From positions 1 through 54,448 of the forward strand of contig RCAB01000419.1 in NCBI GenBank assembly GCA_003640385.1: a stretch of 54,448 bases of DNA, written 5' to 3'. The DNA is from Setaria digitata (lineage: Eukaryota; Nematoda; Chromadorea; Rhabditida; Setariidae). Below the pieces are notes generated by a model. It did no database searches, was not told where the DNA came from, and was given only the letters and a program-made list of their open reading frames with translations. Below, piece after piece: positions 47,401 through 54,448 of this stretch. The stretch's first letter is position 1, and every line of letters starts with the position of its first letter. Position numbers and translations under genes: made by a program.

Positions 47401-50253
47401 TTGGATTGGAATACCAAAAAGATTATACAGTGGTTGTTTTAAAAGCAATTTCGTGCTGAAATATTTGTGGAAAGGGATGTGAATTTTGCATTAACATCAA
47501 AAATTTTTAAAGTTTTCAAATATGAAAAGATGACAAAGTGTTTTTTAAGCTTTGAATATAAAAATACAAATGAACGACTCATATGTAGGGATTCAAACAT
47601 TTCGAGAATATTTTCTCTACTCCGATACTTTCCAAACAGTAAGAACGAACCTGACATTGAACTGTATCGCAACACAGGTGCCTCTTTCTTCATCCGGATC
47701 GTCATTCGATATCCGTTCCAATAGGTAATCGAGCGAAGAATCATCGGACCACTCGTATTGACTGCAATTTTGTTGCTTTCCTTCGGTATTCAGTTCTATC
47801 GCACTAATTTACTTTCTTTTAAAAAATTAATTCTACTGCAAAAAATTTTAACTTTTTATTAGCTAAAATTAAGATATACCTTTGAGCATTTCTTCGATGC
47901 AATCCAATCCAATATTTCGTCTCACCATTTATAGAAGGTTGTAGTTGTACCTAAGCTTTTCTTTCAGAAAAAAAATGCAAATTAGCAATTTGTCAGCTAA
48001 AGCAAGATCACTCTGATTAAATGTACCATTATTAAAAGTGCAGTGATTAATTTAATTAAATTTGCCATTATTTTAAGTAGCAAGATTATCCTAATATGGA
48101 TTACTATTCATAAATGGAGCCGTCTAAATGACTCTTTTATATATGGATAACAGAATTACACTCTAAGGTTTCTCAAACAAGCTGGTAGAACTTGGCCAAG
48201 CATTCATCTCAAGGAAGAAATAATCATTTTTTTTATCCATCTTTTTGTTCAATTCAATATCCTTTGATGATTCAATCTTGTTCACAGAAATAATGAATTA
48301 CTTTTATAAAATAACGATCCAATTCACAATCATTTAAATTATCGTTTGAAAAAAAAGCTTTACCATTTCGTAGATGAAATCAATTTCTTCTTTAGAATGA
48401 ATAGATGCAAGATCAGACTGATACTGTACATCACATTCCTCAACAGCTTGCTCCCAGTAACGTAATTGGGTTTGCAAACGATAGCATAGAGTACCTTGGC
48501 TAGTTTTCAGTGGACAAAATAATGGATCCTTGCCACAGGGAACTGTAAAGCGCTTTTCATAAATACCAATATTTTAGTCTAACTTGGAACGATGCAGGAA
48601 ATTTCATCCAAATTATTCATTCCATTGGAAAAATTAAAAGAAATTATGATCATAACAGAGATTTTTGAAATTATAGAATTTAGAATAAATTGTACTACGA
48701 AAACTGTAATTGAATGCTATATTAAATGTTAAACAAAATGATAAAAGCTAACAGTTCTCAGTTAGTTCACTGTTATCATTCTCTTCCTCTCCTGCTACTT
48801 CTTCGGCTACTACTGCGCCACTATTAGAAATTCGATCCTAAAAATTAATAAAGATTTGATTAACAAAATCGTTTTTGCTCTTGCTAGAAAATTAGATTAA
48901 TGAAATTAATTTATTATTATTGTCTCTTTAAAAGTTTATAAATCGCCTTTTCTTACTTGCGAAAAAGCTGGCATTTGACAAATGAATCTTCGTCGGTCTG
49001 AACATCCTGACACGTTAAACATTTTACGAGATACGCTGGATTTTTCATCTATAATACGTGATGACATTACGGAATTCACGTATTTTCATGTTGACAGAAT
49101 TTGTCGGTTTAATAATGAATTGAACCATCTGCAAATGCTCAGTATCTCACTCTCTTCCGGTTCTAGCAATAAAAAAAAAAGTGAAAAAAATGACAAAAAT
49201 TGTTAGGGCTATTGTTCCTAGAAAATATTATTAAATGTAAATTAAATTTTAAAGTTCCTAAATGCATACAATCATAAAAAACGCAGTAGTGGCCATCCCA
49301 TTTATTTGTTTTTGGTACAAGAAGCTTCACACTACCAATTCTCAATTTATCGTTATCAAACAAATTTCCATCGGTCCATCTATAAATGAATAATGTTTAT
49401 CGTGAATAAATACATGAATTCTCAGTCATTTCTTCTGCTTAGCGAAAAGAGAAAATAATTGAAGTGAATGAAGATAATGGAATGATAAAAATTATTTCTC
49501 TTAAATTCGATATTTTAACATTTTGGCAGAGAAGCGATAAAAGCAATGTGTATTTGTGACATTTCTGGAAATTAAAACCTCAGAATAGGCATATGGTTGA
49601 TTTGATTGTTCGGACATAATTGGCCAAGTCCAATCCACCAGCCAGAATCAAACCATGGAGAATTCTTTGGAAATAACGAATACAATGCTTTACTTTTCAT
49701 TTGCATTTCCGCCTCAATCTTTAAATACATTCAATAAAATTGAATGATTTTTGCAAAAAATTATTCCAATATTTGTTCCTTTTTTTTCTACTTCTCATTT
49801 TCTATTCAATCTTCAAACACAGACAAATATAGTAGAAGTGATTTCTTGTAAAACTTAAAAGAGTAGGACAAAATATGACAGTAAATTTAAAAAAAGGACG
49901 AAAAAGCACTAAAATTAATCCTCCCACCTCCAGTAATCGTATTTCTATTTTAAAGCAAATCGAAACTCTACCATTATTGATTAGGATCTAAAAAGCAATT
50001 CTGTAGGCCCATATATTTGTACTAATAATACTTAAGCGATATTGAGGAACTCAAACCGCTTCTGTGAGCCAATCAAGTTGTTCCATATTCTGTATCGAAA
50101 CAAGATGTGCATCTTTCCCAACTTGTCGACAACTTTCTTCAGCTTGCTGCCATGTCATCCGAAATACCGTTAGTATTTTCAGGCAATGAGTAAATTTGTC
50201 TGATCCGGACGGTGCGTATGGTACCCAGCCACTATGACATGTTAATTTACCTC
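38292..50253 (-). CDS. Type I membrane protein with five C-type lectin-like domains; 5' exon missing
   Basis: Surface or secretory-pathway recognition protein. Exons, 5' to 3' on the - strand: 50253-50057, 49718-49579, 49379-49270, 49048-48957, 48837-48753, 48542-48364, 47950-47880, 47761-47651, 47455-47382, 47268-47110, 46600-46481, 45851-45658, 45508-45445, 44827-44735, 44425-44333, 44021-43769, 42963-42797, 42482-42337, 40470-40347, 39925-39722, 38479-38292 (TGA). All phases match, giving about 954 codons. Five lectin-like domains follow one another. Each keeps most of the family's W-G-L/W-G-M core and C-terminal cysteines, for example CSDRRRFICQMP in domain 1 and CWQSTHYLCSVP in domain 5. 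The last exon encodes a helix, FAEISLILIIAISIGGIQLW, then RRKRRIR and a 20-residue tail. Calcium ligands are mostly lost. Many donors are GTATGA or GTTCGT. The signal-peptide exon should lie upstream of 50253 and may be outside the window. Confidence 0.93.
39722..42482 (-). other. Lectin-like domain 5 of the five-domain receptor
   Basis: Exons 42482-42337, 40470-40347 and 39925-39722. Visible are CPDGKEDWILGETHCYHLV, ALIGLVRQQHG and FLNWADDEPADA, where EPA stands in place of EPN. The domain closes at CWQSTHYLCSVP. The intron between the first two exons holds the nested sperm gene on the other strand. The transmembrane exon follows directly. Confidence 0.9.
41352..42109 (+). CDS. Sperm-specific family class P (SSP) protein with MSP domain, 2 exons, 108 aa, nested in a lectin-gene intron
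   Basis: Small one-domain protein with the immunoglobulin-like fold of nematode major sperm protein. Class P members (the C. elegans SSP group) are made in the male germ line. Exons are 41352-41453 and 41885-42109 (TAA), joined in phase 0. MNVDPPDVTFQAAGGNAVVN begins the domain at residue 3, and SEGRLSFKVKSTNNDHYRV is the conserved central strand pair with the intron at K|V. EGPPREDKFVIQWAEVP and APFKAGAQAGE mark the C-terminal half. The length of 108 residues is exactly that expected. The gene lies wholly within the 40471-42336 intron of the - strand lectin gene, so the two transcripts are antisense across that intron. It has its own upstream region ending in CCTTATAG at 41329, a possible trans-splice acceptor. 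Confidence 0.95.
42797..44425 (-). other. Lectin-like domain 4 of the five-domain receptor, with an EPN motif
   Basis: Exons 44425-44333, 44021-43769 and 42963-42797. FMDASEICATLP gives the first helix and EFFMGVRFRK the core. PWDIDEPNLKNGDC contains EPN, the mannose-type calcium/sugar motif, but the matching WND is replaced in GPAWHMGNC. The domain ends CMERKPIVCKL. The acceptor at 44022 (AAATAG) is weak, but it is the choice that keeps phase with the preceding exon. Confidence 0.85.
43068..43110. repeat. Palindrome, 22-bp perfect core with extended arms
   Basis: The core 43079-43100 is a perfect palindrome with half-site CCTTAAGTGAT. After a short unpaired gap the arms continue as CATACTTT (43068-43075) and AAAGTATG (43103-43110). 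It lies in an intron of the lectin gene. Confidence 0.9.
44735..47180 (-). other. Lectin-like domain 3 of the five-domain receptor
   Basis: Begins WKCPNGYKLF in exon 47268-47110 and continues through 44827-44735. The core is NAWIGMDMTDGRVRWLDGEP, and the end is CDSVKLPYICEV. Between these lies a longer loop than usual, which includes a potential N-glycosylation site in FNKTNYVFPGG. Confidence 0.88.
47110..48542 (-). other. Lectin-like domain 2 of the five-domain receptor
   Basis: Exons 48542-48364 to 47268-47110. Key stretches are YWEQAVEECDVQYQSDLASI, YWIGLHRRN, YEWSDDSSLDY and THQRCDNRHLGICRKL. There is no EPN or WND motif, so classical calcium-dependent sugar binding is unlikely. The final exon also carries the linker and the start of domain 3. 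Confidence 0.88.
48957..50253 (-). other. Lectin-like domain 1 of the five-domain receptor
   Basis: Four exons. It starts at CHSGWVPYAPSG, with TWQQAEESCRQVGKDAHLVS as the first helix and cysteine, WWIGLGQL as the core, and WTDGNLFD where EPN would normally lie. The domain closes with CSDRRRFICQMP. An acidic linker exon (48837-48753) follows. The donor of the linker exon is ambiguous by 12 bases: GTTAGC at 48752 or GTGAAC further upstream, both in phase 1. Confidence 0.88.
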
Positions 50254-51667
50254 CTGTAATAAAAAAATGCAAGAAGTGATCAATCTATCTCGAGGATCGA
50301 AATGTTATCAGTTGAAAAAGGAAAATAACTGGTTCTCGAATAATTATCAAGTAACATAATGATTGATATTACCGCCAATTTATTCAAAATTTCCTTTCAT
50401 TTTTCTTTGTCCAATTTCAGTCATTTTCGACGTTTATTTTCTATGAAACGAAAAGAAAAAAAATTATAATTATTAACTTTCTAATTTTATTTCCATTTCT
50501 TCATTGCTTTCCTTCCCATTCGTCCTTTCAACGACATGATATGTTAATAAGAAAAGAAGAAATAATGCATACATAATCGTTAAAGCAGCCCAATTATATC
50601 TCTGATTACTCTATAAGGGCTTGCAATTAGAATGGAGTAATTAGACGTAATTAGACGGCGTATCACATAGTGATAAACAAACGAAAAGTTAACATCTCAC
50701 TAAACTAAGGTTTTTGCGACGTCAGGTCAATCACGTTTTTAAACATCCAGTTAATCGTATTAATTGAAAAGATCAAAATTTTTAAATTTTTTCCTCTCTT
50801 TAAAATCGTGCAAATTATTTTTTGAATAGAATTGAAGTCAGAGGGAATTTTACAACTGAATATAAACAATTCTGAAATAATTCTGCTAGTGCAAAACCAA
50901 ACACCACTTATGAATAAAATGAATTCAAGAACATAAAAACGAAACACTTATAGAAATGTTAACACTTTTATGAATATCGATTAATTTGTTTTGATTTTAA
51001 TTTAGATAATACTAAATAAAATAGGAATGATCTAAGTAGGAATAAAAGGTAGATGTTTATTTCTGCTTGACATGTAAAGGAAAAGTCACAAACGTTACTG
51101 TTTAGATTATCACATTGCATGTTTATCAATATTTAAGGCAAAAAAAAGTTAAAGTCAATCGATGAAACGTCCTTAGCATTGCCACCAATAGCAAAAGTTG
51201 ATGATTGAAATTTGCAACATTTAAAAATGCATTCTAAAGCGATGATCGAATTATTTCCAAAAGAGCAAACAAAAGTAAAGTGATTTTAATTTAAAAGGAA
51301 TGGAATTTTGCAATAAAAAGAGGAAAGACAATAAAAAGAAATAAGCAAATTTCGCTCAGTGTAATATCACGTAAAGTCAGTAAGACGTTGTTTCCATCCC
51401 GTCGTTAATCCGTCTAATTAAAAATTATTAAAATCATTTAGCAACTTTGCTTATTGCGAGTAATGCAACTGATATCTGACCAGTGGCCACTAATTTCTAG
51501 CTGTGGCTATTCATTCTAAGTTAAGCAATTCTAAAGTAAGTGGGAAGAATAACTGTCATAATGAAACATTATTACAAAGAACTGATAATTTATCATGACA
51601 GGAGTTTCCTTTCTTTTATAACGTTAAGGTCGAAATCAGTCTGCTGAAATGAAAGGAAAAGTGAAAG

Positions 51668-51871
51668 ATGCATTCCTCTCGCCTTCCTGTTTTTCTTCCT
51701 CTTCTCTCTCTCTATTTTTTCTTATCAATAGCAAATCAGTATGATTTCATCAGTAATCACTATTTAATCATAAAACATAACAATGATTGGGTGATGAAAA
51801 GTGCGATGATTGGCTATGATCCGTATTCGAGATACATTACAACATACTTATATGTTATTACTGCTGAATAA
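51668..51871 (+). CDS. Possible small secreted ORF, weak
   Basis: ATG opens 67 codons that begin with a typical secretory signal (MHSSRLPVFLPLLSLYFFLS) and a plausible cleavage site after SIA. The remainder is short, without cysteines, and unlike anything I recognise. The coding of the hydrophobic run is a pyrimidine-rich CTTCCTCTTCTCTCTC stretch, so chance is a real explanation. No splice partner was found. Confidence 0.2.
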   Translation: MHSSRLPVFLPLLSLYFFLSIANQYDFISNHYLIIKHNNDWVMKSAMIGYDPYSRYITTYLYVITAE

Positions 51872-54059
51872 ACTTTTTTCTTTTTAAATAGCATTTAAAA
51901 AAGGGTTTCATTTTCTGATTGTGCCATTTCAATAAATCGAAAATATACGCAAATGAGATTTAAAAAAGTTAAAAAAAGTTAGGTGGAAAGAAAGAGTAAT
52001 TGAATAAACTGACTAGAAATAAGTAGGCGGAAATAAATGATGTTAGAACCGATTGAAAAACACAAATATCGCTTGCAGTATTTTTTTCCTGTTATTAATG
52101 CATCAGAAGAAACATTATATAGCTGACATGATTCACTAAGCCATTTGTGCTAATTGAAATGAAAAAAAAGGAAAAGTTACAAAAATTCATGAATCATATT
52201 CAGTGAGAAAAGGTAAAGCTCTCCAAAAAGCACATTTTAAATAGTCTCGTCACGCTTCACGTTTGTTCCATCCTTTATCACACTGATATTGATATTGATA
52301 TGTGTTGCATTAATGAAAATTATTACCAATAATCAATAAATAAACAAACAACAATGACAAATTGTAGCAATAATAACAGTTAGATTGGATTAATGCATGT
52401 TTGACATCAATAGTTGACGATATATCATACGTAGATATCAGATATTCTGTAAGAAGCAAGAGAGACGATAATAAAAGAAAGGACAAAGGTTGAATTGAAT
52501 GAAATTTGAATAAATATTTGATCTGAAAAACAATAACAATATCGAGGACAATAAAGAAAACGACTGAATGAAGTAATAATCAAGTGACTATACTGATAAG
52601 TGCGGAAGAAGGAAGAAGTGATAACGAATTGCGATTTGACCACGTGGAAAGAAGCATTGATCCTATTAGTCCAGCAGCGTAGCAGCTTCATCAATACAAT
52701 CCATCACAATTTAAACTATAAAATGAAAGAATGTGTAGAGGCATCGGGAAATTTACAGAAAGCGGGGAATAACGGGGAAAGGGAGAACAAGAATTTATTG
52801 CAGAATTAGTTGTTTGTGGAAAAGGACGACAGAGTAAGATTAGAAAATTTAAGACGTATTTAAGCTAATTCGTCATATCTTACAAAATTAAGAAGATTCA
52901 ACATAAAACATTGTCCACAAAAAGCAATGATTTATCTTGCAGTGACAATATGGTTTATATTAAAATTTACAAAATTTATTGCTAAAAAACAAGAAAAAAA
53001 AACTAAAATTTTCTGCCCACCTACGTATTTTTATTTCAAAGTTAAACACTGTAGTATTATTTATTAGAAACTAAAAATTAATTTCCTGAGCTCATAATGT
53101 TCCATATTAATAATATTTAAACTGCAACCTGATATAAACTGAATTCGCTTCGGTAAGCAATTATATTTTCTGCAGAGAGTGGAAGAAAAAAAGCTGTGAA
53201 ATAAATTAAGAAAATTTAGAATGATTTGAATCAATAACTCAGTTTAATTTAAACATAAATTTCAGCTGCGGCACTATTATATTTTATAAACTTTAACATT
53301 CTCCAAATTTTCCGTTACATTTTGCAATATGAAAGCTAAATGTGTGTTCACCATATCCCATCACTTCAGTTCACTTAACAATTCAAATCACTGTTAAGAA
53401 ATTTAAAGTGTTTGGAAGAATTCGTACAAGATAGCATATTTTAGTTTGTGTTTGCTTGGCTAGTGTCATTAATTTGCTTTTTCCTAATTGTCAAAAAGGA
53501 GATTTTGGATTATCGTATATGAACCATTAAATTTTAAATTTAATTTATTTTTTCTCACCAAATTATAAATGAAAAAATAAATTACAAATAAACAAATAAA
53601 AACGAATCATAACAAAATTGCAAACTTGTTCATCTGATGATAAGACAAAGTAAAAAAGTAGCATTTTGATTATAGTAACAAATAAGAAAATATAGCGAAA
53701 GATGATATTTTGATAAATTAGTTTTAGTACGGAGCCTTTAAAAAAATTTTATAAAAATTGAAGAGAACGAAAAGAAGATGATAAAAATGAAATTTTTTAT
53801 TTAATTTATCTTCTAATCCCAATGCTAACCTTAATCTTCGTTTGAATCTTAATCCTTTCACAACTCAATCACAGGGAAATCAAATGGAGCTGAGCGGAAT
53901 TTAAAAATGCTGAAAAAAAACTTATTTTTAAGTACTGCTCTGAATCTTTTTCTTTCATTTATAAGGCATAACTTCTTCATATGGGCTTCTTTCATTTAAT
54001 TTCTACTTTTATACATTCTTTTATCAAATCAAAAAAAACTCTGAAAAATTTACCTTATA

Positions 54060-54448
54060 CTTATACTAATAATGATTTATCAGTGATAATAGTAATTATA
54101 ATTATAACAATTATAGAGGTGCTAGTAATATAACAATTGTAATCATTAACTGATTATTACAAATAAATTAGTTGCATTAATGAAAATGATTATTGATAAT
54201 TGTAATTGTCTTGATTGAAATTACATCACTAACAATGATCATAATTATAATTATGAGTTAATTGATTAGCTAGCTATAAACTAATTAAAAATTGTAGTTA
54301 TATGGCTGATAGTAATTACCACCGATAACGATTACAGTTATAATCTTATATTTAATAGTAATTACAATTATAAATTAATTAATTACGAATTATGATTAGT
54401 TAAAAATTATAATCGTTACTGGTAATTATAAAAATTTTGGCTATTATT
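54060..54448. repeat. AT-rich near-palindromic low-complexity tract
   Basis: AATTATAATTATAA-type words recur on both strands with interspersed GATAAT and TAATTGTAAT. This is simple sequence without a fixed unit length. It continues to the end of the window. Confidence 0.7.

Larger units (their letters stand above)
50254..54448. other. Upstream region of the lectin gene, no supported gene
   Basis: The missing 5' exon of the lectin gene should end in phase 1 somewhere upstream of 50253. I found no ATG followed by a hydrophobic run and a donor in that phase. A - strand hydrophobic frame near 50900-50945 has no ATG. A + strand 67-codon frame at 51668-51871 has a signal-peptide-like start but no other support. 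From about 54060 to the end the DNA is dominated by near-palindromic AATTAT/ATAATT runs. Confidence 0.55.

Noticed and set aside
47467..47724. 85-codon + strand frame
   Set aside because: It is the antisense shadow of the lectin-gene exons 47761-47651 and the intron beside them.
48982..49206. 74-codon + strand frame
   Set aside because: It overlaps the phase-verified - strand exon 49048-48957 and the neighbouring intron. The + strand frame has no partner exons.
50883..50947. Hydrophobic - strand frame considered as the lectin receptor's signal peptide
   Set aside because: The frame has no ATG, only GTG, and no donor in the phase needed to join base 50253.
1..54448. Wolbachia-derived insertion, CRISPR array or insertion sequence
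   Set aside because: No bacterial-like gene, regular spacer-repeat array or transposase was recognised. The GC-richer patches do not translate into known bacterial proteins.

Overview
The window looks like nuclear DNA of a parasitic nematode, most likely a filarial worm (Onchocercidae). It is strongly AT-rich. Its genes are cut into short exons with GT...AG introns that mostly end in TTTTCAG or TTTCAG. Several products are nematode-typical: a lamin-like cytoplasmic intermediate filament, a class P sperm MSP-domain protein, and a LIN-24-like aerolysin-fold protein. I cannot assign a species. All gene models below were built by hand from splice sites and reading phase.

Layout. (1) 19-7182, + strand: intermediate filament protein, 14 exons, 584 aa, complete. 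(2) 7183-12200: about 5 kb with no supported gene, except one GC-richer open block (11345-11611) that ends in a perfect splice donor. (3) 12225-17228, + strand: ZDHHC6-type palmitoyltransferase with a C-terminal SH3-like region, 9 exons, 423 aa. (4) 17229-21654: intergenic, with a GC-rich low-complexity block and two small tandem duplications. (5) 21655-36688, + strand: LIN-24-like (aerolysin/ETX-MTX2 fold) gene. Two N-terminal exons are separated from four C-terminal exons by a 6.7 kb interval that holds possible extra exons and decayed coding tracts. (6) 36689-38291: intergenic, between convergent genes. (7) 38292-50253, - strand: a type I membrane protein with five C-type lectin-like domains, one transmembrane helix and a basic cytoplasmic tail, 21 exons; its signal-peptide exon was not found. 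(8) 41352-42109, + strand: a complete two-exon class P sperm protein (MSP domain, 108 aa) nested antisense inside an intron of the lectin gene. (9) 50254-54448: no supported gene.

The genes do not form a pathway. They are an ordinary neighbourhood of cytoskeleton, ER lipidation, sperm and surface-recognition functions. The items most worth following up are the LIN-24-like gene with its unresolved 5' structure, the five-domain lectin receptor with a nested sperm gene, a 120-bp near-perfect hairpin in a LIN-24-like intron, and two uncatalogued coding-like tracts with frameshifts in the same gene's introns.

Assembly caveat: five single N bases (5055, 6377, 11817, 12572, 19100) each sit between two near-identical direct copies of flanking sequence. 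These look like unmerged contig overlaps, not biological duplications. All lie in introns or intergenic DNA and break no exon.
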